Shown: in pieces, positions 46,328 through 54,740 of the stretch
How positions within the stretch are numbered: the stretch's first letter is position 1
Layout: each line of letters begins with the position of its first letter
Source of the DNA: Pirellulaceae bacterium
GTDB taxonomy: Bacteria > Planctomycetota > Planctomycetia > Pirellulales > Pirellulaceae
Assembly: GCA_019636375.1 (NCBI GenBank)
Contig: JAHBXS010000003.1
Span: forward strand, 806,001-870,000
Reading direction: 5' to 3'
Length of the DNA: 64,000 nt
The notes under the pieces: model-generated
The model's database searches: none
The model's input: the letters and a program-made list of their open reading frames with translations, nothing else
What the model was told of the DNA's origin: nothing
Position numbers and translations under genes: made by a program

Positions 46328-46806
46328 ACCGATGAATCGGTTCTTTCGCCCCTACGGGGCTGGGTGGTGGCGTTGATCCGAAAACCCACCGATAAATCGG
46401 TGGGCTATTGTCGAGCGTCCCTACGGGACTAAGCGGGTCGTGGGCTTTTATCGGTCGTCCTTGTGGGACTAAGCGGGTCGTGGGCTATTGTCGCCTCTCC
46501 TTTCGGGATTTGTAGGGAATATTGGCTTAAGAGCTCACCCATGATGACCTATGAGCCGACCGGATACCGCCTTCGCGTCGAGAGGCTCGCATTGGCATGC
46601 TTTGTCTTTGTCCCGTAGGGACATCTGATAAATGTTTTCCCACCGATTTATCGCTGGGAAAACAAAAACCAAATCGAAACATACCCAAAACCGCCCCCAA
46701 GTCCCGTAGGGACGACCGACAATAGCCCACCGATTTATCGCTGGGAAAACGAATCCCGAATCAAAATTTACCCCCCGGCGGTCCCCAAGCCCCGTAGGGG
46801 CGAAAG
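46328..46806. repeat. REP-like palindrome array, left of RAYT
   Basis: At least seven related units. The best is CCCACCGATAAATCGGTGGG (46385-46404) followed by GTCCCTACGGGAC (46417-46429), two adjacent hairpins joined by CTATTGTCGAGC. Forward units occupy 46328-46510, some decayed. Inverted units occupy about 46600-46806, with palindromes at 46638-46659 and 46726-46745. Forward and inverted units together form a BIME-like pair. Confidence 0.88.
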
Positions 46807-46871
46807 ATCATGCAACACGACATCGACGCCTTATTGAATTATCGCATGTTGAAGCTTCCAACGCCGCGACG

Positions 46872-47318
46872 CTAATCGAGCATCCAATCCTCATACGCCA
46901 TTCCATGTTTGCGAAGAATGGCTTCTAACTCGTCTCGAAAAGACTTCTTTTGGTGATGCGCTGCTTGGTTCTCAATGTAGGCAATGGTATCGTCAATTCC
47001 GGATACTCCGATGCTGAACGCACCATAGCCTTCTTGCCAAGCAAAAGATGAAGCCGACAAAAATGTCTCGTGAATCCATTTAGACGAATTGCCTTTGATG
47101 AGTTGAACGGCCTTGGAAATCGCAATCGTTGACGGGAGAGATAGCAAGATATGAATGTGATCCTCAATGCCACCGACCTTAATGGCCTTCATTTTGTTTT
47201 CTCGCGCGATGCCTCCGATGTATGGCCAAAGCCGCGCGGCAATTTCCGGCGTAATCAATGGTTGACGCCCTTTGGTTGCAAACACAACGTGGAGATGGCA
47301 ACTTACGAATGAATGCAT
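46872..47318 (-). CDS. REP-associated tyrosine transposase (RAYT, IS200-like Y1)
   Basis: 148 residues. The HUH motif is His54-Ile55-His56 in EDHIHILLSL, and the nucleophile is Tyr114 in IAYIENQAAHH. The N-terminus (SFVSCHLHVVFATKGRQP) is typical of Y1_Tnp proteins. Such enzymes cut and join single-stranded DNA at hairpins. The gene is flanked on both sides by REP-like palindromes, so it is probably the RAYT that moves or keeps them. It is intact and short, without the IS605 tnpB. A domesticated role is possible. Confidence 0.88.
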   Translation of the reverse strand: MHSFVSCHLHVVFATKGRQPLITPEIAARLWPYIGGIARENKMKAIKVGGIEDHIHILLSLPSTIAISKAVQLIKGNSSKWIHETFLSASSFAWQEGYGAFSIGVSGIDDTIAYIENQAAHHQKKSFRDELEAILRKHGMAYEDWMLD

Positions 47319-47334
47319 GGTTCGGCCTCGGGTC

Positions 47335-47566
47335 TTTCGTCCCTACGGGACTTAGGTGTTTGATACGATTTTACCATCCCACCGATAAATCGGTGGGCTA
47401 TTATCGAGCGTCCCTACGGGACAAGTGCGAACGAAATGATATGAGCCCACTTTTGAAGCGGTGGGCTATCATGAAACTTCCCTTCGTGATCTGCGAGGCG
47501 AATTTGAGATTCTTGGTCTTTGTCCCATAAGAACATTCGATATTGGCCCACCGATTTATCGGTGGG
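47335..47566. repeat. REP-like palindrome array, right of RAYT
   Basis: Forward units: GTCCCTACGGGAC at 47339-47351, CCCACCGATAAATCGGTGGG at 47378-47397 and GTCCCTACGGGAC at 47410-47422. A decayed forward unit follows near 47453. The last unit is inverted, at 47547-47566 (CCCACCGATTTATCGGTGGG). The layout mirrors the left array: forward then inverted. Confidence 0.88.
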
Positions 47567-48665
47567 AGAACTCGACCGAATTCGGGTGGAGTTGTTTCCA
47601 GGAATTTTCTGGGAGGACGAAGCAGGGGAGGGGAGTGAGTGTTGCGCCTGACCTTGGGCCACTGGAGGAACGACCGAGTCGCGCGTCCCAAGTTGAATCC
47701 GATTCGCGATCGATGACGATACCGGCCTCAGCAACGAAGTTCAACTTCTCGCCATCCACCGTTGATCGATAGGCCCGTGCGAGTGCTTGTTCCCAGTCCA
47801 CCATTAAAATGACTTCGCCACCTTGTTTGACGGTAAGGCTTTCGGTCATTTCCGGCCTGATCGCCACATGCATCGCTCGGCCATCAATGATGGTCCCGAT
47901 AATATAGGGCTTAAGATTTCCCCTGGGAAAAACGGTCGAAAGCGAGGCCAACTCTCCCTCTCCAGATTCTGCTTCGATCATGAAACTGTTGGGGAATAGT
48001 GATCGCCAGTCCTTAACGCTCATCGTCGAAACGGGGACAACGTCGAGTTCCTTCCCTGCATCTTGGCCGCGCACGCAGACGCCCGCCAGTGGAGCCCACC
48101 AATTTCCGGTGTTGATGTCCTTGAGCACCGGCGTTCCATGCAAGGACTTTTTCAGGGCCACCAACGACCCAGACTCTGGCGTTATGGTTGCGTAAGCTTG
48201 TTGATTTTGAAAATCCCAGCCGATTACTAGTTGGCTTTCAGCATGCTCAATATTCAATACGGGCGCGTTCGAGCGTAGAAAATCCAGTCGGCACATCATC
48301 GGTGTGCCGTCCAAAACGACACCCAAAACCATTTGATCGTCGTCAAAAGGCTGCTCATCGGGCCAGGCCACAACCTTCGCGCTCACTAAAGGTTCATGCT
48401 CGACATTGTCTGGCCAGCTTGAAAAATCGAATCGAGTGATATCGGCTTTTGAATACAATTTCGCGGCTTGCTCATTTGAATCCAGGCCTGAATTTCCGGA
48501 GGGAACTGGAATCGCGGCGTCACCGCCGCCGACCGAGGCAACCGGCAATGTCCGCCCTTTTTTCTTGTTTTTTTCGGCATCCGGATCGGTTTCGGGAACC
48601 AGAAACAACGCCAATATGGACAGCGTCAATATGCCCAGGACCACCAGCGGCACAGTAAATTTCAC
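47556..48665 (-). CDS. DUF3179-like protein, membrane-anchored
   Basis: 369 residues from the GTG at 48665, with AGGAG seven bases upstream. One N-terminal hydrophobic segment (about 4-22) anchors or exports it. The C-terminal half resembles DUF3179 (MVDWEQALARAYRSTVDG and VIDRESDSTWDARLGRSSSGP, ending in a Trp-Lys-Gln block). DUF3179 proteins are exported and of unknown function. The last three residues and the TAA stop (47556-47558) lie in the inverted REP palindrome at 47547-47566, so the end of the gene has been reset by the repeat. Confidence 0.75.
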   Translation of the reverse strand: MKFTVPLVVLGILTLSILALFLVPETDPDAEKNKKKGRTLPVASVGGGDAAIPVPSGNSGLDSNEQAAKLYSKADITRFDFSSWPDNVEHEPLVSAKVVAWPDEQPFDDDQMVLGVVLDGTPMMCRLDFLRSNAPVLNIEHAESQLVIGWDFQNQQAYATITPESGSLVALKKSLHGTPVLKDINTGNWWAPLAGVCVRGQDAGKELDVVPVSTMSVKDWRSLFPNSFMIEAESGEGELASLSTVFPRGNLKPYIIGTIIDGRAMHVAIRPEMTESLTVKQGGEVILMVDWEQALARAYRSTVDGEKLNFVAEAGIVIDRESDSTWDARLGRSSSGPRSGATLTPLPCFVLPENSWKQLHPNSVEFSHR

Positions 48666-48869
48666 AAAACAACTCCTAGGATTTTATTTTTTTAATTTAA
48701 GCTTCGAGTCTATCGCCGTCAATTTTACTACGACCTAAAATCAAATTCTGGCTGACCGGCGACATGGTTTAAACATAATATCGCTGGTTGCGCCTTCCAG
48801 ATTCGGCAGAACGAACTTTGCGTTCAGCGAAAAGCCCTCGAATTCAACTACTTTTTAGCCCGCAGGAAC

Positions 48870-49619
48870 ATGAAACATCGAACTTGGCGAAAACTGCATC
48901 GGTATTTGGGTCTGATCATTGGAATCCAACTGTTTGTTTGGACACTTAGCGGAGTGGTCTTCAGTTGGAATTCGATGAAGTCGGTGCGGGGCGAGCACCT
49001 TATCCGACATCCCGATGGAGAACCCTTGGCACCTTTCGACCCAGATGTCTTATCGTCGATTTTGGCATCTGCCGCCACTGACTCTCACAAAGCCCAATCG
49101 TTGTATTCCGTTTCTGTTCGTAGCCTGCTGTCGCGGCCAGTCGTGGAACTTACCTATCGTCGAGGAGAAGGGGTCGATTTTGTTGTCTACGACCTGACAA
49201 CCGGAAATCTGTTATCGCCAATTGATGAGTCAACTGCTCGGCAAATCGCCCAACACGATTTTGCTGAACCCGTCAGCATTCGATTCTGCGAAAAAATTGA
49301 TGCCGTCAGCAGTCATTCGGAGTATCGCAAAAAAGAACTTCCCGCGTATCGGGTCGGCTTGGACCACAACACAAACCCGATCATCTATGTATCGGCAGAT
49401 CGCGGCACCGTCACCGCGCGTCGCAACGACCAGTGGCGGCTTTATGATTTCTTTTGGATGTTGCACACAATGGACTTTTGGGGTCGAGACAGCTTTAACA
49501 CTTGGCTTTTGAAATCGGTTTCTATGTTTGGCTTGATTACGGTAATCACCGGATTTGTTGTCGGTGCGCAGACTTCGCGAATCTTCCGCCGCACATTTAT
49601 GCAGAAAAAGAAGACGTAA
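48870..49619 (+). CDS. PepSY-domain membrane protein
   Basis: 249 residues. The N-terminus WRKLHRYLGLIIGIQLFVWTLSG is the PepSY_TM type helix found in proteins of iron-siderophore and heme handling. A periplasmic stretch with PepSY-like segments (AYRVGLDHNTNPIIYVSADRG) and a second membrane helix (about 215-235) follow. The family includes sulfite-reductase-type ferric reductases and small PepSY proteins, but no heme or flavin motif is visible here. Neighbours do not show its task. Confidence 0.7.
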   Translation: MKHRTWRKLHRYLGLIIGIQLFVWTLSGVVFSWNSMKSVRGEHLIRHPDGEPLAPFDPDVLSSILASAATDSHKAQSLYSVSVRSLLSRPVVELTYRRGEGVDFVVYDLTTGNLLSPIDESTARQIAQHDFAEPVSIRFCEKIDAVSSHSEYRKKELPAYRVGLDHNTNPIIYVSADRGTVTARRNDQWRLYDFFWMLHTMDFWGRDSFNTWLLKSVSMFGLITVITGFVVGAQTSRIFRRTFMQKKKT

Positions 49620-49858
49620 CGCTATGCGTGTTTCACGATTTGCCGAACGAACGAGCTATGATTTTATTCGCCTTTTCTCCGATGGCGAAGCCTTTTCCCC
49701 AATAGCAGAGCAAATATAAGCAATCGCCCTGACGTTGCGCAGTGTTTTGTCGAAAATGCCTTGATTGCTGGCAATATTCGACTTGTTTTGTGCTTTGCGG
49801 AGGTTTAGGATTTATAGGGTGTATCAGCCCATTTGTCACGAGTTAAAGGGGTCCTGCA

Positions 49859-51172
49859 ATGTGGAATTTGAGAAGTACGATTCGGGTGTTGGCGTTGTGC
49901 ATTTTGTTCTTGTTCAGTTTGCCTGAACAAGGTGTGCGTGCAATGGAGGATGAGGCGCTCCGAGCCGATGTTGAGGAACTCCTCGTGTTGGCGAGGAAGA
50001 ATGCGGCAGAAATCAAACCATCCGACGCGCGAGTTTTCCTGCTTTCGAACATCGCCGAGGTCTATCACTCGATGGGCATGAAAGACAAGGCCGCTGAAGT
50101 TTTGCACGACGCAACAAAAGCCGCTGAAGAAATGGAAGGCTATTTTCGACTCAGAGGTTATAAACATCATCGCCTCGCCGAAGTGATGGCGGGCTTTATT
50201 GAAATCGGTGACGACGCCACAGCTTTCGAGATTCTCGAATCATTGCCCGATTCCGAACGGTATGCAGGCTTGCGGGAAATCTCTAACATGCAACTCAAGA
50301 TCGGCTTGTTGGAGAAGGCATTGGAGACTGCGGAGAAAATCGAAGAATTGCCGTACAAAGGTGAGTGTATGCAATTGGTTGCCATTGAGTATGCCAAACA
50401 AGGAAACACCAAACGAGCTCTGGACTTGGCCGAGCAAAATCCGAATCTGTCGTCTCGCGCAAACGCGCTGGTAGGAATCGCTAGTGAGTTGCTGCAAAGT
50501 GGCAACCGTGTCGACGGTGAAAAAATTCTCCGCGATGCCGAGAAGTTGATTGAAGAAATTCCGTTTGACAAAGATGAGCCGAATGACATTAAACCCTTCA
50601 GCATGAGCAATTTCGCCGTGGTCCTCGCGAGCTATGGAGACAAGGCAAACGCCGAACGAATTGCGAATGCAATTCCTTGCGAACCTTGGCAAGACATCGC
50701 CTGGGAACGCATTGCTACCGAATCTGCTCGACTGGATGACTGGGGTTATGCAATCGACACCGTCCAAAAAATCTCAAATCCTTTTTATCGCAGTCAGGCG
50801 TATGGCTCGCTGGTTGAGGTTTTCCTCGAAAAGGGCCAAACGGAATCTGCGGAAATCTATACCGATGCGATTACTGATGACTTTTGCCAGGGGAGTGCGC
50901 TCATCAAGGTCGCCAAGGCCTATGCCCTCGACGGACAGGAAAAAACGGCCAATGCGATTTTCGAAAGAGTTCTTCGTGATGCCAAAAAAGTGGTGGAAGA
51001 CCGCGAGCGTCCTGTCGGAAACGTCTATGGCTCCCTGATGTATCAGTTGGTCCAGGCCCAAGCGGAATTGGGGAACGTTCAGCTTGCCAAGGAATGGGCC
51101 GAAAAAATCGAGGCTCCCAAGGATCGCGGTGCCGCCTATGCGGCCATCGCCCGAGGACTGCTGAAAAACTAG
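49859..51172 (+). CDS. Secreted helical-repeat (TPR-like) protein
   Basis: 437 residues. The ATG at 49859 has AAAGGGG seven bases upstream. A signal peptide (hydrophobic 9-22, ending VRA) is followed by about ten helix pairs of the TPR/Sel1-like kind throughout (ALETAEKIEELPYKGECMQL, AKQGNTKRALDLAEQNP and similar). It is likely to be a periplasmic scaffold. It lies 30 bases before the haloperoxidase gene on the same strand, so the two may share a transcript. No catalytic motif is seen. Confidence 0.75.
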   Translation: MWNLRSTIRVLALCILFLFSLPEQGVRAMEDEALRADVEELLVLARKNAAEIKPSDARVFLLSNIAEVYHSMGMKDKAAEVLHDATKAAEEMEGYFRLRGYKHHRLAEVMAGFIEIGDDATAFEILESLPDSERYAGLREISNMQLKIGLLEKALETAEKIEELPYKGECMQLVAIEYAKQGNTKRALDLAEQNPNLSSRANALVGIASELLQSGNRVDGEKILRDAEKLIEEIPFDKDEPNDIKPFSMSNFAVVLASYGDKANAERIANAIPCEPWQDIAWERIATESARLDDWGYAIDTVQKISNPFYRSQAYGSLVEVFLEKGQTESAEIYTDAITDDFCQGSALIKVAKAYALDGQEKTANAIFERVLRDAKKVVEDRERPVGNVYGSLMYQLVQAQAELGNVQLAKEWAEKIEAPKDRGAAYAAIARGLLKN

Positions 51173-51202
51173 AGGCTCCCAGGCCCAAATCGAGAACAAG
51201 AC

Positions 51203-53728
51203 ATGCCTCGCCGCATAAAAATTCGCCCGGTGGCGTGCCATCGGCATCCGCTTGACTATTCGCCGCTCGAAGATCGAGTCCTATTGGCGGGCGATGTGTC
51301 CGTGAGTTTCCGCAGTGGCAACTTGCGACTCGTCGGCGACAATGCCGACAATGCGATCCGAATAGAAAAGGTCGATGAGGGCCTTGTTCGGGTCGTCGGT
51401 CAGGGAACATCACTTAATGGTTCAATAAATCCTTTCGAAGTGCGAGGCGATATTCGGGAACTCAGCGTTGACCTCAAAGGGGGCAACGATCAAATCACCC
51501 TTGTCGGGCTGAACGTTAGCAAGAAAATCTCCGTTAAAGGGGGTCAAGGAAACGATCGCATCGAATTGTCAAATACCACGACTCGCGATTTAGCAGTTGA
51601 CTCGGGCTCCGGAGATGACACGATCGTGATCAACGAAGTGCGCACAAGTCGCTCGACGGGCATTCGGATGCCTATGGGGAACGATGTTGTGGGCATCAAC
51701 GAGCTAACCACTGGACGCGACCTCTCGATTCGCGGCCAAGGCACGACGACCATCACGACTGGAATTTTGGATGTTGGCAGGAACGTGACAGCAACTTTTG
51801 GAAGCGGTGACAATCGTTTTGTGATTTGCGGTGATACGCAAGTTGGCGGCGCGGCAACTTTGCGATTTGGTCGTGGAAATGATTTTGTCGGCATCGTGCC
51901 TGAGCGAGCCGGGGAAACCGTAAACGTGAATGCTCGTCTTAGCATCAACGCTGGCAAGGGCGATGACCTTATTTGCCTTGATGCAGCGACAACCGTTAAT
52001 GGCAAAGTCCGAATTGATGGTGGCTCCGGTGTCGATACTCTGTTTGATGATCTCGGAATTGCTGCTTCGAGGTCGATTCAACAGATGACCGACATCCAAC
52101 CGAATCAAGAATTCCGCAGTGTTATGGCGACCCTTAATGAGCGGGAAATCGATTCAGCCGATTTTGGCGACGTGCGGCTGATCGTCGATCCTGTTGACCA
52201 GTTTGTGACAGTAAACGACCGCAGTCCAACCATATCGGTTCGTTGGAATGACGTTGCAGTGTTGGCCGTTGTTGAAGGCCGGACTGGACCAACGGTCGCG
52301 TCGCGGGTGTTTGCTTTGGTCCATACGGCGATGTATGACGCTTGGTCTGCATACGACGCCCCGGCACGCTCGACACAGATGGCCGACGACTTACAGCGAC
52401 CTGCCTCGGAAAATACCGATGGCAACAAACGAATTGCCATGAGCTATGCAGCCTACCGAGTTTTAGTGGACTTGTTTCCCTCGCAAATGCAAAGATTCAA
52501 CGCCTTGATGAGCGAATTGGGTCTCAATCCTCAAAACACCTCAACCGATACGACCACGCCGACTGGAATTGGTAATGTCATGGCATCCAAGTTATTGGAG
52601 TTTCGACACGCAGATGGCTCGAACCAACTCGGTACTGACCCTAATGGTGCGATTGGCACTCGCTACTCGGACATTTCTGGATATGTGCCGACAAACTCTT
52701 CGGATGCAGTGGTCGATATCGAGAAATGGACTCCAGAGCGAGTGCCTATTGATGCAATACCTGGAGAAGAGTTGCGCAACCAACGCTATTTAACGCCGCA
52801 CTGGGGTAGCGTGACTCCATTCGCACTTTCGGAAGGAGCCGAATTCCGCGCGACGCCCCCTGAATCATTCCTGCTGGTGAGCGGAGCAACTGTTGACCTC
52901 GAGTCGAAAACCATCACCTTGGAAGATGGCTCGGTTCGCGCGATCGACAAATCCTTGATTGGAAGTGTGATCAATCCTGCCTTTGTCGCTCAGTTCGAAG
53001 ATGTCGTCACCATCAGCGCCGGCCTGACCGATCAACAAAAATTGATTGCCGAGTTTTGGGAAGACGGACCTGGCACCGCTTTTCCGCCGGGCACATGGAT
53101 GACCTTTGGAGAATTTGTTTCTGCGAGAGATAACCACTCGCTAGACCAAGACGCACGCATGTTCCTGGCCTTAGGCAACGCAGTCTTAGATGCCGGGATT
53201 GCGACGTGGGAAACGAAACGATTTTACAACTATACTCGGCCTGTCCGTGCGATTCGGGAATTGGGGCGACTGGGACTGATCGGTGAGTTTGATCCCGGGT
53301 TGGGAGGTTTTGTCATCGATGCTTGGAAACCCGGCGAAGGGACTCAGCGCATCCTTGCAACTTCATTCGTGACCTACCAAACCCCAGGTGGCGACCCTTC
53401 GCCGCCGTTTCCAGACTACACTTCTGGGCACAGTGCTTTTAGCGCCGCGGCAGCCAGTGTCCTTCGTGAATTCACGGGGAGTGACGAATTCGGTGCATTC
53501 GTCGCTTTGGCGCCTGGCGAGTCGCGATTCGAGCCGGGGCAAACTCCGTCCAACGCAGTTCGACTGTCTTGGCCAACCTTCACTGCAGCCGCGCTAGAAG
53601 CTGGAAAGTCGCGAGTCTTTGGCGGTATTCATTTTGAGGACGCAAACCGAAACGGAACCGTCATTGGGCAAAACGTTGGAGCATCGGTTTGGGTCCACGC
53701 TCAAGGTTTGTTCGCAGGGATTTCCTAA
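51203..53728 (+). CDS. Vanadium-dependent haloperoxidase with LEPRxLL-like N-terminus
   Basis: 841 residues. The N-terminus contains YSPLEDRVLLAGD, the LEPRxLL-type segment of planctomycete exported proteins. Residues about 30-300 hold Asp/Gly-rich RTX-like repeats (GQGNDRIEL, GSGDDTIVI, GKGDDLICL) that suggest Ca2+ binding. The C-terminal half is the vanadium haloperoxidase/PAP2 fold. Its vanadate ligands are all present: Lys672, Arg679, Ser741-Gly742-His743, Arg804 and His810. The Lys-Arg spacing of seven and the Arg-His spacing of six equal those of Curvularia chloroperoxidase (353/360, 490/496). It would oxidise halides with H2O2 outside the cell. Confidence 0.85.
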   Translation: MPRRIKIRPVACHRHPLDYSPLEDRVLLAGDVSVSFRSGNLRLVGDNADNAIRIEKVDEGLVRVVGQGTSLNGSINPFEVRGDIRELSVDLKGGNDQITLVGLNVSKKISVKGGQGNDRIELSNTTTRDLAVDSGSGDDTIVINEVRTSRSTGIRMPMGNDVVGINELTTGRDLSIRGQGTTTITTGILDVGRNVTATFGSGDNRFVICGDTQVGGAATLRFGRGNDFVGIVPERAGETVNVNARLSINAGKGDDLICLDAATTVNGKVRIDGGSGVDTLFDDLGIAASRSIQQMTDIQPNQEFRSVMATLNEREIDSADFGDVRLIVDPVDQFVTVNDRSPTISVRWNDVAVLAVVEGRTGPTVASRVFALVHTAMYDAWSAYDAPARSTQMADDLQRPASENTDGNKRIAMSYAAYRVLVDLFPSQMQRFNALMSELGLNPQNTSTDTTTPTGIGNVMASKLLEFRHADGSNQLGTDPNGAIGTRYSDISGYVPTNSSDAVVDIEKWTPERVPIDAIPGEELRNQRYLTPHWGSVTPFALSEGAEFRATPPESFLLVSGATVDLESKTITLEDGSVRAIDKSLIGSVINPAFVAQFEDVVTISAGLTDQQKLIAEFWEDGPGTAFPPGTWMTFGEFVSARDNHSLDQDARMFLALGNAVLDAGIATWETKRFYNYTRPVRAIRELGRLGLIGEFDPGLGGFVIDAWKPGEGTQRILATSFVTYQTPGGDPSPPFPDYTSGHSAFSAAAASVLREFTGSDEFGAFVALAPGESRFEPGQTPSNAVRLSWPTFTAAALEAGKSRVFGGIHFEDANRNGTVIGQNVGASVWVHAQGLFAGIS

Positions 53729-53907
53729 AGAATTTAAAAAAACTTTTTTTGTCGCCCGTGAACTACGGAGCTTCCGAGTCGGTTTTCTTTGGGGGAATGC
53801 GCCATTTTTACCGGAAAAGCCCGACTTTGAAGATTCTCGTCGGTCGATAAAATGGGGGTTTGGTAGATTTCCTGTTTTGAACCAACCAACACAAGGGGCG
53901 AATTGTC

Positions 53908-54705
53908 TTGGAAACTGCACAACCTTCGGGTCAGCCGCTGACTTTTTTTCAACGCCATGAGTTTTTGCTCCGGCGTTTGCATTCCTTGAGTGGACTGATT
54001 CCGGTCGGTCTGTACATGCTGGTCCACCTGAGCGCCAACGCCTCGATTTTGAACGGAGTCGACTCGTTTCAAAACATTGTTTTCCAAATTCACTCGTTGG
54101 GCAAAATCCTGCCGGTAATCGAGTGGACGTTTATCTTCTTGCCGATTTTATTCCACGCCCTGTTTGGCTTTGTATTTTTATGGGGCTCGAAATCCAACAC
54201 CAGCCGTTACGGTTACGCGGCGAACTATCGCTATAAACTACAACGGATCACGGGGATCATCGCGTTCTTTTTCATTTTCTATCACGTGTTACACATGCAC
54301 GGATTGATTCACATGGATTGGTTCCGCACGGCGATTGCCGATCCGTTGGGGCTGGCTCGCTTCCGTCCTTACAATGCGGCCTCGACGGCAGCTCGGGCGT
54401 TGCAGTCGCCGCTGGTCTCGACGCTGTATGTGATTGGAGTGCTCAGTTGCGTTTTTCACTTTGCCAACGGTTTATGGACCATGGGAATCACTTGGGGCGT
54501 GTGGGTGACTCCCAAGGCCCAGAAATGGGCAAGTCATTTTTGCATGGGTCTGGGCCTGATCGTGGCCGTCATCGGGATGAGCGCGATTGTTGGGTTCTGG
54601 AAAGTTGACGCTGATGCTGCCGAAAAACGTGAAAACGAAATTTACGAGCGTCGTGTCGAAGACGGCAGCATTTTTGCCGACGAACACAAACGGTTGGGTC
54701 ATTAA
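53908..54705 (+). CDS. sdhC: Succinate dehydrogenase cytochrome b subunit
   Basis: 265 residues from the TTG at 53908, as no ATG or GTG lies before the conserved start of the fold; AAGGGG stands upstream. Five membrane helices, with His-rich segments RRLHSLSGLIPVG, YHVLHMHGLIH and CVFHFANGL that can bind heme b. The single long subunit fits the B-type succinate:quinone reductase (one membrane protein with two hemes). It anchors SdhA and SdhB, which follow 35 bases on. It would pass electrons to menaquinone, made by the operon at 40874-45437. Confidence 0.9.
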   Translation: METAQPSGQPLTFFQRHEFLLRRLHSLSGLIPVGLYMLVHLSANASILNGVDSFQNIVFQIHSLGKILPVIEWTFIFLPILFHALFGFVFLWGSKSNTSRYGYAANYRYKLQRITGIIAFFFIFYHVLHMHGLIHMDWFRTAIADPLGLARFRPYNAASTAARALQSPLVSTLYVIGVLSCVFHFANGLWTMGITWGVWVTPKAQKWASHFCMGLGLIVAVIGMSAIVGFWKVDADAAEKRENEIYERRVEDGSIFADEHKRLGH

Positions 54706-54740
54706 ATCATTCAGTTTCTTTTAACCAAAAAGCGAATTTC

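Noticed and set aside
46312..47566. Possible CRISPR array from repeated units
   Set aside because: Units vary, are palindromic, alternate in orientation and have no regular spacers; they are REP-like and border a RAYT gene.
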